This document shows positions 7,271 to 16,318 of a stretch of 46,851 nt of DNA, one piece after another (position 1 is the stretch's first letter; each line of letters begins with the position of its first letter). The DNA is taken from positions 1-46,851 of the forward strand of contig JAYZDP010000153.1 in NCBI GenBank assembly GCA_036337765.1. Direction: 5' to 3'. The position numbers and the translations under genes were made by a program. The notes beneath the pieces are model-generated. The model saw only the letters and a list, made by a program, of their open reading frames with translations. It made no database searches and was not told the origin of the DNA. This stretch comes from JAYZDP01 sp036337765. Its GTDB lineage: Bacteria > Acidobacteriota > Thermoanaerobaculia > Multivoradales > Multivoraceae.

Positions 7271-8626
7271 TTGCGGATCCTCTGCGCTTCAGCTCTTGTC
7301 GCCAGTGCGCTACTCGCGCCTGGCACGCGGGTGGTGCAGGAGGCGCGGCGTCCTAACATCGTGCTGTTTTTCGCCGACGATCTCGGCTATGGCGACCTGG
7401 GAGTACAGGGTCACCCCACGATCCGCACGCCCAGCATCGACTCGTTGGCCGAGGACGGAGTGCGACTGACCTCTTTCTACTCTGCCCAGTCCTGTGTGCC
7501 GGCGCGCATCCGGCTCATGACCGGCCGCTACCCAGTCCGTACCGGCATTCGAGGCACCTCGGTGGGCGGCCGTGGCGGCATACCGCCGGAGGAGCTGACG
7601 CTTGCCGAGTCGCTATCCGAGGCCGGCTACCGCACCGGCATGGTTGGCAAGTGGCACCTCGGCTACGCCGAGAGGCGTTTCCTGCCAACCAGTCAGGGGT
7701 TCGACTCGTGGTTCGGACTGCCGTACTCGAACGACATGACCAGACCCTGGGTGCAGACCGACGAGCCGCTGTGGCTCTACGAAGATGCGGATCGGGTCGG
7801 GCACCCGGTCGATCAGGCGCGGTTGACCGTCCGCTACACCGATCGCGCGGTGCGCTTCATCGAAGAATCGGGCTCGCAACCCTTCTTCCTCTATGTCGCA
7901 TACAGCATGCCCCACCTACCCCTTCATCCGGCGCCTGGGATGCGGGGTCGATCGGCCGCTGGCCTCTACGGCGACGTCGTCGAGACGATCGACGCCTCGG
8001 TCGGGCGTATTCTCGAGGTGCTTCGCTCCCTGGGAGCGGAGGACAACACCCTGGTCGTCTTCACGAGCGACAACGGTCCCTGGCAGCATCCGCCCGAGCG
8101 CATGCTCCAGGATGGCGTCCGGCCGTGGCACGTCGGATCGACGGGCCTCTTGCGTGGAGCGAAGGCCACGACCTACGAGGGTGGCTATCGGGTGCCGTTC
8201 GTGGCCAGGTGGCCGGGCGCGATCCCGCCCGGGACCGTGTCGGACGGGATCGCGACGACCATGGATCTGTTCACCACCTTCGTCGTGACGGGTGGCGGGT
8301 CGCTCCCGGACCATCCGGTCGACGGGCTCGACCTGCTGGCACACCTGCGCGGTGAGACGCGGTCGCCGCGTAGCGAGCACTTTTACTTCCGCGGCTCGGA
8401 GGTTGTCGGCGTGCGCCAGGGGGCCTGGAAGCTGCACTACCCTGCCCAGGTCCGTGAAGGGCCGTGGAAGACGGGCGAGGTGGTCGAGCTCTTCGAGCTG
8501 GATAGTGACCCGCGCGAGAGCGTCAACCGCGCCGCCGGCGAGCCGGAGGCGGTCGAGCGTCTGCGCCGCCGAATGGTGGCGTTCGCCTCCGAAGTCGGCG
8601 CGACCTTGGCTGACCCCGTGCTCTAG
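7271..8626 (+). CDS. Secreted sulfatase (formylglycine-dependent, arylsulfatase-like)
   Basis: A 451-residue protein, apparently from a TTG start 12 bp after the ThDP gene stop. A hydrophobic signal-like N-terminus (residues 1-22) precedes the sulfatase fold beginning RPNIVLFFADDLGYGDLG, which supplies metal ligands D36 and D37. The modified-cysteine signature C-x-P-A-R starts at C75, in a CVPARIRLMTGRYP context. GKWHLGY and FTSDNGPW supply further active-site residues. It would hydrolyse sulfate esters outside the cytoplasm after formylglycine maturation; the maturase is not in this window. The substrate is unknown. The final TAG overlaps the convergent cyclase stop within one CTAG. Confidence 0.9.
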   Translation: MRILCASALVASALLAPGTRVVQEARRPNIVLFFADDLGYGDLGVQGHPTIRTPSIDSLAEDGVRLTSFYSAQSCVPARIRLMTGRYPVRTGIRGTSVGGRGGIPPEELTLAESLSEAGYRTGMVGKWHLGYAERRFLPTSQGFDSWFGLPYSNDMTRPWVQTDEPLWLYEDADRVGHPVDQARLTVRYTDRAVRFIEESGSQPFFLYVAYSMPHLPLHPAPGMRGRSAAGLYGDVVETIDASVGRILEVLRSLGAEDNTLVVFTSDNGPWQHPPERMLQDGVRPWHVGSTGLLRGAKATTYEGGYRVPFVARWPGAIPPGTVSDGIATTMDLFTTFVVTGGGSLPDHPVDGLDLLAHLRGETRSPRSEHFYFRGSEVVGVRQGAWKLHYPAQVREGPWKTGEVVELFELDSDPRESVNRAAGEPEAVERLRRRMVAFASEVGATLADPVL

Positions 8627-9612
8627 AACACGGCCAGCGGATTCAGGGGCGAGCCGGTTCCACCGGGTACGCGCAGCGGTGCGCCGACGAACAGGAACTC
8701 GAAACGGTTGCGCTCCTGCGCCGCCTTCGACACTGCCTCCAGGTCGAGGTTGTCGAGGATGGGTAGGCCGAGACCGACCAGCACGAGCTCGTGGAGCGGG
8801 TTCGCCAGACCTTCGACACCGGACGGCATGACGTCGCTCACCCCGTCACAGCCGATGACCGCGACGTCGCGCTCTTTGAAGAACTTGGCCAGCGAAGCGT
8901 GCGATCCGGCCGCTCTGGCGAGAAAGTTCGACTGACCCTGCTGGCGGACACCCTCCCAGCGGCCTGTTCGCACGAGCACCACATCGCCGCTCGAGATCCG
9001 GATTCCACTCTTGCGCTCGAAGGCCTCGTAGTCGGCCCGTGTGAGCGCTGTGCCCGGCTCGAGGAAGTCGACGCCTCGGACCCACGGCATGTCCACCAGC
9101 ACGCCGCGGGTGACGATGCCGTTCTTGAAGTTGTGGATGCCCAGATGTTCGGCGCCGTCCGGCTTCAGCCCCGACATCGGGAAGCCGTTGTACATCTTCC
9201 CCTTGTGGATGAAGTGGGGGAGGCCGTCGAGGTGGGAGTGGGCGAAGCCGTGGTACTGCACGCTGTACTCGTCGCCGGCGACCTGGTGGCCGCTGAAGGT
9301 CGACACGCTGAGCGTGTGACGGAACGGATTCGCGTTGACGGCGTCCTGAACCTTGTTGAGATCCAGCGCCATCGAGACCGTGGTGCCCTCGCGCACCAGC
9401 TTCGTTGCCGCCAGAGTCTTTTGGGCGGTGACGAGGTTGAGAGTGCCCAGTTCGTCGTCCTCTCCCCAGCGGCCCCAGTTCGAAATCTCCTGCATCCAGC
9501 GGTCGAACTCGGCTTTGGTGACCGGCTCGGGTGCCTGGGCCAGAGCGGGTGTCGTGGCAGCCAAGACGAGGGCGGCCAGGATGAGGCCGAGGGTGAGACG
9601 TGTCGTGGTCAT
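8623..9612 (-). CDS. Exported cyclase-family hydrolase (kynurenine formamidase-like)
   Basis: A 329-residue protein. The chosen ATG (9612) is preceded by GGAG and begins a clean signal peptide ending ALAQA; an upstream in-frame ATG at 9681 would lie within the SDR gene. The metal-binding signature of the cyclase family is present as H-x-x-x-H-S-H-L-D-x-x-P-H (residues 121-133). This family includes arylformamidases and isatin hydrolase-like enzymes. A periplasmic amide or lactone hydrolase is likely, with unknown substrate. The gene follows the SDR gene by 10 bp, so the two are probably one operon. It ends convergently on the sulfatase gene with overlapping stops. Confidence 0.88.
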   Translation of the reverse strand: MTTTRLTLGLILAALVLAATTPALAQAPEPVTKAEFDRWMQEISNWGRWGEDDELGTLNLVTAQKTLAATKLVREGTTVSMALDLNKVQDAVNANPFRHTLSVSTFSGHQVAGDEYSVQYHGFAHSHLDGLPHFIHKGKMYNGFPMSGLKPDGAEHLGIHNFKNGIVTRGVLVDMPWVRGVDFLEPGTALTRADYEAFERKSGIRISSGDVVLVRTGRWEGVRQQGQSNFLARAAGSHASLAKFFKERDVAVIGCDGVSDVMPSGVEGLANPLHELVLVGLGLPILDNLDLEAVSKAAQERNRFEFLFVGAPLRVPGGTGSPLNPLAVF

Positions 9613-9622
9613 AGAAATCTCC

Positions 9623-10420
9623 TCACGAAGACGCGACGGAGCCGCCGTCGCAGGTGATGGTTTCGCCGACGGTGTAGGCACCGGCCCTCGACGCGAGAAA
9701 GATCGCTACACCGGCGATGTCCTCGGCCGTGCCGACCCGGCCGCGCGGGTTGCGGCTGCCGACCTGATCCCAGTCCTGGCCTGCAACCTTGCCGCCGAAG
9801 CCGACGCCGGCCGAGAGCATCCAGGTGGGGAACGGTCCGGGAGCGATCGCGTTGACGAGGATGTTCTCCTTGACCAGGTGCGCGGCCATGACGCGCGTCA
9901 GGTGGTGGAGCGCCGCCTTCGAAGGACCATAGGAGAAGTTGTCGAAGACCGGGGTCTTGATGCCGTCGACGGAGCCGATGTTGATGACGCGGGCAGGGTC
10001 GTCGGCGTCGCCCGACGCGCGCAGCTGAGGCAGGAGCTTCTGGGTGAGAAAGAAGACGCCCTTGACGTTGGTGTCCATCACCTTGTCCCAGCCCGCTTCC
10101 GGGAACTCGTCGATCGGCGCGCCCCAGGTCGCGCCGGCGTTGTTGACCAGGATGTCGAGCTGGCCCTCGCGCTCGCGGAACGCGGCGGCGACCGCGGCGA
10201 TGCCGTCGAGCACCGAGAGGTCCCCGGGAAGCGAGAAGCACTCACCGCCGTACTTGCCCACTAAACGCTGCGCGGTGGCGTCGCAGACATCGGCCTTGCG
10301 GGAGCTGATGTAGACCTTGGCGCCGTTGGCCAGAAAGCCGGCGGCGATCATCTCGCCGATGCCGCGTGATCCACCGGTGACGAGCGCCACCTTTCCTTCG
10401 ATCGAGAAAAGATCCTTCAC
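9623..10420 (-). CDS. Short-chain dehydrogenase/reductase
   Basis: A 265-residue classical SDR. The nucleotide-binding TGGSRGIG is at residues 15-22, NNAG at 93-96, the catalytic Ser at about 150 and Y164-x-x-x-K168. The GTG start has a good AAGGAG ribosome site 7 bases upstream. Family members reduce or oxidise alcohol/carbonyl groups with NAD(P); the basic residues after the second beta strand (SSRK) suggest NADP preference, which is inference. It is the first gene of a two-gene operon with the exported cyclase and is divergent from the permease pseudogene, with about 110 bp between. Confidence 0.92.
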   Translation of the reverse strand: MKDLFSIEGKVALVTGGSRGIGEMIAAGFLANGAKVYISSRKADVCDATAQRLVGKYGGECFSLPGDLSVLDGIAAVAAAFREREGQLDILVNNAGATWGAPIDEFPEAGWDKVMDTNVKGVFFLTQKLLPQLRASGDADDPARVINIGSVDGIKTPVFDNFSYGPSKAALHHLTRVMAAHLVKENILVNAIAPGPFPTWMLSAGVGFGGKVAGQDWDQVGSRNPRGRVGTAEDIAGVAIFLASRAGAYTVGETITCDGGSVASS

Positions 10421-10531
10421 GTCTCGCTCCTTGCTCGTTGCACGCTAGTCCGAAAGGCAGGCTGGCTATTGTAAGCCTGGAGCGTCACCATGTCTTGCCG
10501 GTCTCGCTCCCTCCTCCGATCGGGTCCACTG

Positions 10532-11312
10532 ATGACGAACTTGCGTTTCGCGCTTCGATCTCTGGCCAAGACCCGCGGGCTTTCGCTGACGATCATCCTG
10601 ACCCTGGCGATCGGCATCGGCGCGGCGACGACCCTCTTCGGCATCGCCAACGTTGTCTACTGGCGCAAACCGGAGGTGAGAGACCCGGGCCGCGTCGTCC
10701 AGGTGCATACCACTCACCGTCAGCCAGCCTTTGCCGGGCCGCATGGTCCGCTGTCGTGGCCCGACTACGTGGACTACCGTGACGGCTCGAGGTCGTTTGA
10801 TGGCCTGGCGGCTTTCAGGCAGTTCAGCGTCGAGCTGAAGCCGCCGCTCGGCGACGGCGACGCCAGGGCGGTGGCAGTGACGGGCAACTACTTCCAGGTC
10901 GCTCCACACGAGTTCACTGGAACCGTGGCTGGAGCGCGCGACGACTTCTACCTACCTGCTCACCAGGCGGTCGAGAGCTTCGACTTTCCGCCCAGTGCAC
11001 TCACCGATCGCACCGCTATGGAATGGGATGTGCTCGGTCGTCTGGCGGCGCGCAGCGATCGATCCTCGGCCGCGATCGACCTCGGCGTCATTGCCGAGCG
11101 GCTCGACGCTGAGCATCCCGCTGCCAACCTAGAGCGGCGAGTTGCCGGGCGGTCAAGCTCCTACAGAGGCTTGTCGAGGGGTCGGTGTGGGTGGAGCCCT
11201 CGTGATCGCCGCATCCATCCTGCTCCTGCTGGTCGCTTCGATGACTGCGGCCTTCCTGCCCGCCCGCACAGCCGCGAAGCTCGATCCTCTGGTCGCGCTG
11301 CGCCAGGATTAG
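10532..11312 (+). pseudogene. Decayed MacB/FtsX-type ABC permease (orphan permease)
   Basis: From ATG 10532 the frame encodes a typical N-terminus (NLRFALRSLAKTRGLSLT, then a membrane helix) and the MacB periplasmic core (VTGNYF). VTGNYFQV then jumps straight to APHEFTGTVAGARDD, which is normally separated by many residues. After about base 11130 a further large part is missing and the frame shifts. The conserved C-terminal helix and PARTAAKLDPLVALRQD tail appear in a different frame (about 11189-11312, stop TAG 11310). Intact members are about 800 residues; here only about 260 codons remain. At least two deletions and one frame change show loss of function. Such orphan permeases are especially common in Acidobacteriota. 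Confidence 0.75.
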
Positions 11313-11466
11313 CCAAGGTCGAGGGCGTGGTCGAGAAGAACTGAGGTAACGTCTGCTCCTTGGCCTGCTCCCCCTGACTCGGTCCGGTCGACATGTCAAA
11401 CCTTGGTGCCTGAACGGATGGCAGGGCACCTTCGGCTGACCTGGAGAAGAGAATGACTGGCAGCGA

Positions 11467-12225
11467 GTGTCGTATCGATCCCTTGCCTACTCGTCACGAC
11501 AGCACGCGCGCTACTGGTGGTACCGGCGCCACTCGTTCGTGCCAGAGCCGCTGGCAATGCTAGATGACGAAGAGTGGTCGATCCTGGACGCCTGGTATGA
11601 CGAGACAGACCTGCGCGGCCTAGCCGGGGAGTGCTCGATTCCCGCGATCTCGGTGCTGCAGGGGATGATCGGGGGAGGCGCGATCTCTCGGGTGGTGCAG
11701 CTCGGTCACTTCGCGGGTTTCTCGGCGCTGCTTCTCGGCTTCTATTTTCGCCGCCTCGGCAGACCCAAGAGTCTGTTCTCGATCGACATCGATGGCGAAT
11801 GTTCGTCCTTCACCAGCAGCTGGATTCGGCGGGCCGATCTCGAGGATTTCGTCCACATTCAGGTGGGTGACTCAGGCGATCCGACGATGAGCGACGCAAC
11901 CGCATCATGGCTCGGAGACGCTCCACAGCTCGTGTTCGTCGATGCCTCCCACGCCTACGGCCAAACGGTGACCGAGTTGCATCTCTGGTACGAAGCAACG
12001 ATCGGAGGGGGGCTTTTGCTGTTCCACGACGCCAGTGGCCTTGCGGAGGATTTTGATCCCACGAAGCTTGGCGGAGTGCGCCGGGCGTTGGTCGACTGGG
12101 AGCAGGAGACCGGCGTACCTGTCTTGCTGCTCAACGGAGGCTACGTCGCGACGACACCGGCCGAAAGACTCGTGTACCGAGATCCCTGCGGACTTGGATT
12201 GGTGCAGAAGCCGTTCGACGCGTGA
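11467..12225 (+). CDS. Class I SAM-dependent methyltransferase
   Basis: A 252-residue protein from a GTG start. The central part fits a Methyltransf_24-like Rossmann fold: VVQLGHFAGFSALLL (degenerate motif I), LFSIDID (acidic end of strand 2), PQLVFVDASHAYG (motif with Asp-His) and GGGLLLFHDASG. This FVDASHAY/FHDA pattern is typical of methyltransferases and hydroxylase-like enzymes in sugar, antibiotic and cell-surface glycan clusters. The large sulfotransferase/glycosyltransferase gene follows after 15 bp, so glycan O-methylation is a sensible inference. The upstream ATG at 11453 is out of frame. Confidence 0.8.
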   Translation: MSYRSLAYSSRQHARYWWYRRHSFVPEPLAMLDDEEWSILDAWYDETDLRGLAGECSIPAISVLQGMIGGGAISRVVQLGHFAGFSALLLGFYFRRLGRPKSLFSIDIDGECSSFTSSWIRRADLEDFVHIQVGDSGDPTMSDATASWLGDAPQLVFVDASHAYGQTVTELHLWYEATIGGGLLLFHDASGLAEDFDPTKLGGVRRALVDWEQETGVPVLLLNGGYVATTPAERLVYRDPCGLGLVQKPFDA

Positions 12226-12240
12226 TCGGGTTTGTCCTCT

Positions 12241-15200
12241 ATGTCAGGCCGACAGCGCTGTATCGTCATTCTGGGTCCGCACCGGTCCGGCACGTCTCTG
12301 ACTACAGGCTTGCTGCGTCTCGCGGGGGTCGAGCTGGGGAGCAGCCTGTTTCTCCGGGCCAACTCGTTCAACGAGAAGGGGTACTGGGAGCGCGAGGACA
12401 TCGTGTCCATACACGACCGGATGCTGTCTTCGATCGGCGTGACCTGGGACCTCCCGACTCTGCTCGCGGATGGCTGGCATCGGCGGCCCGAGATGGCCGC
12501 GTACAAGGCCGAGCTGCTCGAGATCGCGAAGCGCGACTTCTCCTCGACATCGCTGTGGGGGATGAAGGACCCCCGCCTGTGTGTCCTGCTGCCGCTGTGG
12601 CTCGAGGTCTTCGAGGAGCTGGGCTGCGAACCCTGTTTTGTCCTGACGCAGCGCGACCCCGATGCAGTCGCGCAGTCCCTTCGCAATCGAGACGGCTTTC
12701 CTCTCGATCGGGGCCGTCTCATCTGGCTGGCAAGCTCCCTCGCCGCAGAACGTCACACTCGAGGCTTGAGGCGAACGCTGGTGTGGTACGAAGATCTGCT
12801 CCAGGACTGGCGCGTCGAGTTCAGGAGGATGGCGGCCGAGCTCGACGTTGCCTGGCCCACAACCGATGAGGAAGCCGTTGACGAGTTCCTGACACCGGGG
12901 CTTCAGCACTGGTCTGGCCTGTCGGACTCTGAGCAGGGTGCACCTGCCTGGTTGGGCAGTCTGGTCGAGGACCTGTCAAGCGCACTGAAGAGCCCGAGCC
13001 CTGCGGTCCTGCAGCGACTCGACGACGTCTCTGGTGACCTCGAGACGGCCGGATCGTTGCTCGACATCTTGCGCCTCCGATTCGGGCCTGTGCTCGGCGA
13101 TGACGCCTTCGCCGCCGGGCAAGCCCCATGGGAGAAAGGAGAATCGCCGAGATCGCCGCTCCTGTCCGCACTCGCGAGGAGCGTCAGCGAGCGGCTCTTT
13201 GCCGACGGTGTGACATTGCGGAGTCGTGTCGACGAGGTCGAGGCGGAGGGCGAGAATCTGAAGCGCCACAACGTCCGGGCAGGCGTGACGGAGGGCCACC
13301 GCCACCGGCGTGAAGCGACCGCCGATCCGACCGAGCCCGGGAGGGTCGAGAGCCTTGAGCGAGAGCTGGCGGAGAGCCGCAAGCAGAACCGGGCCCTGAG
13401 CGCGGCTCTGAGAGATCGGGAGGACCGTCTCGACACCTTCGGCAGCTCCCTCGTCTGGCGGAGCGCCGCGAGGGTATACGGGGTCGGAAACCGCATTCTG
13501 CCGCTCGGATCTCGGCGTCGACGCTGGATCGACGCGTTCGTCTTCGGCAGTTTCGAAGCCTTGGGACGGTTTGGTGCCAGGGTCAGGCGATTGGGCGCGT
13601 CTCGCCCGGACCCTCCGCCGGCGCAGCCAGCCGTGCTGCCTCTTGGAGGGAGCTCGGCGTCGGCGGAGCCATGGTCTTCACAGGGTTCCGCTACGTCTCC
13701 AGGGTCGAGCTCGCGTCGCTCGCAGGGTGCTTCGCCTCACCCCGTCCGGTTCCCGAGCCGGCGCCGGTTTCGCGTCGCCTATCTGGTCGGCTCGCTGGAG
13801 TACGAATCAGCCCGCTACAGGGTCTTCAACGTCATCGAGGCTTTGCGGCGCGTGGGCATCCACTGCAGCTACTTCTACGACATGGAGATTCCCGAGCGGA
13901 TCGAGCAGCTCCTCAGCGCCGACATTATCGTGCTCTTCCGAACGGGATGGAGCGCCAACGTCGAGAGGCTGGTCGCGCAGGCGCGTGCCCGACAGATTGA
14001 CCTGGTTTTCGACGTCGACGATCTGGTCTTCGAGCCAGGGGCCCTCCACCATGTCAAGGCGATCAAGGACTGGACCGGGAGCCAGAAGCGGGACTACGAG
14101 AAGGGAGTGCGCCTGTATCGGCAGGCTCTGTTGGCGTGTCCTTACTTCACTGGGCCTTGCCGCTTTCTCGTCGATCAGGCCGAGGCGCTGGGGGCACGCG
14201 GCTACGTGCTGGTCAACTCCCTGAACCAGGTGCAGCTCGATGCCGCGGCGGGCCTCGAGCACCGGCCTGTGAAGGCGGAAGAGATCGTCCTGGGCTACTT
14301 CAGCGGAACTCTCACCCATCAGGAGGACTTTGCCGTCGCCAGTGGGGCAGTCGCCCGTATCCTGAGTGAGTTCTCGACCGTGGAGCTGCTGGTGGGGGGC
14401 CATCTGGAGCTCGGAGACTTCCCCGAGCTGCGGCCCTTCGCGTCGCGCATTCGAGAGACGGCCTTTGTTCGCTGGCAGGAGCTTCCCCGTGTGATGGCCG
14501 GGGTCGATGTCAACCTCGCTCCGCTCGAGCCTGACAACCCGTTCTGCAACGCGAAGAGTGAGCTCAAGTATTTCGAAGCTGCACTCCTGGCGATCCCGAG
14601 TGTCGCCAGTCCTACACAGACCTACGCGAGCGCCATCGATGACGGTCGTACTGGCTTGTTGGCCACTGGCGAAGACCAGTGGTTCGAACAAGTAAGCAAG
14701 CTGGTCGCTGACTCGCCGTTCCGGCGTCGGATGGGCGAGGCGGCTCGGCGCTCGGCTCTTGACCGCTACGGGCCTGAGAGGCTAGGTCGAGACGCCAGGG
14801 ACGTCTACGTCGACATCCTGGATCGGCGACGACAGGGCGCCGGTGTCGGCACCGATTCACTTGTTGTGAACTTCGTGCTGCCTCCGCCCATCCTTGGCTC
14901 GGGCGGTCACAAGGATGTCTTCTTGATCGCCAACGTACTCACGGGCCTGGGCCACTACGTCACGATCCACTTTCCCGACGACACGCGCCGGTGGTCTGAA
15001 GAGAGCCTGGGCAACTTCATACGGGCTCACTTCTGCGAGCCCGAGTTCTCGATCGCAGTCGGAGCCGAGGTTTCTTGTTGCGACGCGCTGATCGCGACGC
15101 ACTACTCCACCGTCGCGTCAGCCGTCGAGAACGCCCACCTGGCCATGGAGACGTTCTATTTCGTTCAGGACTACGAGCCGTACTTCAATCCCATGGGATG

Positions 15201-15900
15201 GGAGTACCTCAAGGCGAGAGAGAGCTACAAGGCAGGGCTGCAGTGCATCACACTCGGCGACTGGCTCAAAGGCGTGCTCGAGGATCGGTTCGGCGTCATG
15301 GCGAGTGTCGTCCCGTTCTGGGTCGAACGAGACATCTACGTTCCGAACCGCTCAGAAGAACAGGAGCGCATCGTCTATCTGGCGCGGCCAGAGATGCCGA
15401 GGAGATGCTTCGAGCTGGGGATCCAGGCGCTGAACGAGTTCCACGACAATCACCCCGATGTTGAGATTGTGCTGTATGGATCGCAGGAAACGGCCCTGAG
15501 ATCCGTCCCCTTCCCCCACACCGACCTCGCGGTGGTCAACAAGTCCGAGCTCGGCGCGCTGTACCGGAGCGCGCGGTTGGGCGTGGCCTTCTCGACTACC
15601 AACCCGTCCTTCGTCCCGTACGAGATGATGGCTTGCGGGTGTCCGGTTGTCGACATCTTCATTGATGAGGAGCTCGACAAGCTCAAGTACGGAGGCGCCG
15701 ACAACTGTTTCCTATCGTCGCCGGACAGTCTGTCGCTGGCGGCGGTGTTCGACGTGGCGTGGACGGATGCGGACCTGCGGAGGGAAATGGCTGACCGAGG
15801 ACTGGGCTTTGCGAATTCGCTGCCGGATATCGAGGGGGCCGGCAGACGGTTCGAAGAGATCCTGCAGGAACGCGTGCATGGCTCTTCCGGAACGGACTAG
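12241..15900 (+). CDS. Trifunctional sulfotransferase-glycosyltransferase-WsaF-like glycosyltransferase
   Basis: A 1,219-residue protein. I start at ATG 12241; a TTG three codons earlier is possible. Residues 1-225 are a sulfotransferase-like domain with the 5'-phosphosulfate P-loop GPHRSGTS at 12-19, WGMKDPR and LTQRDPD. A coiled coil (about 370-400) leads to an SLVWRSAARVY segment, the kind of tail seen in surface-polysaccharide enzymes, and a proline/serine linker. Residues about 507-860 form a first GT-B glycosyltransferase (DVDDLVF, LAPLEPDNPFCNAKSELKY). Residues about 872-1210 form a second, resembling rhamnosyltransferase WsaF (FVQDYEPYFNPMGWEYL, PYEMMACGCPVVD). It likely assembles and sulfates an envelope glycan together with the adjoining methyltransferase. 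Substrates are unknown. Confidence 0.85.
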   Translation: MSGRQRCIVILGPHRSGTSLTTGLLRLAGVELGSSLFLRANSFNEKGYWEREDIVSIHDRMLSSIGVTWDLPTLLADGWHRRPEMAAYKAELLEIAKRDFSSTSLWGMKDPRLCVLLPLWLEVFEELGCEPCFVLTQRDPDAVAQSLRNRDGFPLDRGRLIWLASSLAAERHTRGLRRTLVWYEDLLQDWRVEFRRMAAELDVAWPTTDEEAVDEFLTPGLQHWSGLSDSEQGAPAWLGSLVEDLSSALKSPSPAVLQRLDDVSGDLETAGSLLDILRLRFGPVLGDDAFAAGQAPWEKGESPRSPLLSALARSVSERLFADGVTLRSRVDEVEAEGENLKRHNVRAGVTEGHRHRREATADPTEPGRVESLERELAESRKQNRALSAALRDREDRLDTFGSSLVWRSAARVYGVGNRILPLGSRRRRWIDAFVFGSFEALGRFGARVRRLGASRPDPPPAQPAVLPLGGSSASAEPWSSQGSATSPGSSSRRSQGASPHPVRFPSRRRFRVAYLVGSLEYESARYRVFNVIEALRRVGIHCSYFYDMEIPERIEQLLSADIIVLFRTGWSANVERLVAQARARQIDLVFDVDDLVFEPGALHHVKAIKDWTGSQKRDYEKGVRLYRQALLACPYFTGPCRFLVDQAEALGARGYVLVNSLNQVQLDAAAGLEHRPVKAEEIVLGYFSGTLTHQEDFAVASGAVARILSEFSTVELLVGGHLELGDFPELRPFASRIRETAFVRWQELPRVMAGVDVNLAPLEPDNPFCNAKSELKYFEAALLAIPSVASPTQTYASAIDDGRTGLLATGEDQWFEQVSKLVADSPFRRRMGEAARRSALDRYGPERLGRDARDVYVDILDRRRQGAGVGTDSLVVNFVLPPPILGSGGHKDVFLIANVLTGLGHYVTIHFPDDTRRWSEESLGNFIRAHFCEPEFSIAVGAEVSCCDALIATHYSTVASAVENAHLAMETFYFVQDYEPYFNPMGWEYLKARESYKAGLQCITLGDWLKGVLEDRFGVMASVVPFWVERDIYVPNRSEEQERIVYLARPEMPRRCFELGIQALNEFHDNHPDVEIVLYGSQETALRSVPFPHTDLAVVNKSELGALYRSARLGVAFSTTNPSFVPYEMMACGCPVVDIFIDEELDKLKYGGADNCFLSSPDSLSLAAVFDVAWTDADLRREMADRGLGFANSLPDIEGAGRRFEEILQERVHGSSGTD

Positions 15901-15921
15901 GCGCTAGCGTGGTCGCGGCGA

Positions 15922-15938
15922 GCCGCTAGTTAAGCGGC
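15922..15938. terminator. Hairpin between convergent genes
   Basis: Perfect arms GCCGCT (15922-15927) and AGCGGC (15933-15938) with a 5-base loop that includes the minus-strand stop codon. A further inverted pair, CTAGCG/CGCTAG, lies just upstream. Position between two converging genes suggests a two-way terminator, but there is no T-tract. Confidence 0.35.
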
Positions 15939-16304
15939 GCGCCGGGCCGTGAAGGTCCGTTCACCGCGCGGAGTCGAGATGGTGACGTTCATGGTGTCGC
16001 CATCGACGGTGGCCGAGTAGTCGAGGGTGAACGAGTTTCCTTGGCGGCTCAGAGTGCGCTTGAAGGTCAGTGTACCGTCGGCGTATGCCACGTCCTCGAG
16101 CTCCGAGGTGCCTTGCGGTCCAGTGATCGTGCCCTCGAGCGCGTCGGCCGAGCCGGTGAACTCCATCACGATGTCGTTCGTCCCGCGCGGAGTCTCGACG
16201 CTCGCCTCCCACTTGCCTGCCACCTCGTCGGCAGCCAGAACCGGCAATGCCAGCGCCAAGATCGCGATCGCGGCCACGTTCGTCACAGTCAGGATCTTCT
16301 GCAT
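15930..16304 (-). CDS. Small exported protein of unknown function
   Basis: A 124-residue protein. A GTG directly precedes the ATG at 16304, and AAAGGA lies upstream. A clear signal peptide ends LPVLAA (about residue 25). The mature part is rich in alternating polar/hydrophobic stretches (GKWEASVETPRG, LEGTITGP, FTLDYSATVDGD, MNVTISTPRGER), suggesting a small beta-barrel or lipocalin-like fold. It is the last gene of the efflux operon, 14 bp after the RND gene stop. A periplasmic role is inferred from the signal peptide only. Confidence 0.75.
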   Translation of the reverse strand: MQKILTVTNVAAIAILALALPVLAADEVAGKWEASVETPRGTNDIVMEFTGSADALEGTITGPQGTSELEDVAYADGTLTFKRTLSRQGNSFTLDYSATVDGDTMNVTISTPRGERTFTARRAA

Positions 16305-16318
16305 CACTACTGTCCTTT

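Noticed and set aside
8791..9657. Plus-strand 288-codon frame opposite the cyclase gene
   Set aside because: Antisense shadow of the cyclase and SDR genes with no recognisable domain.
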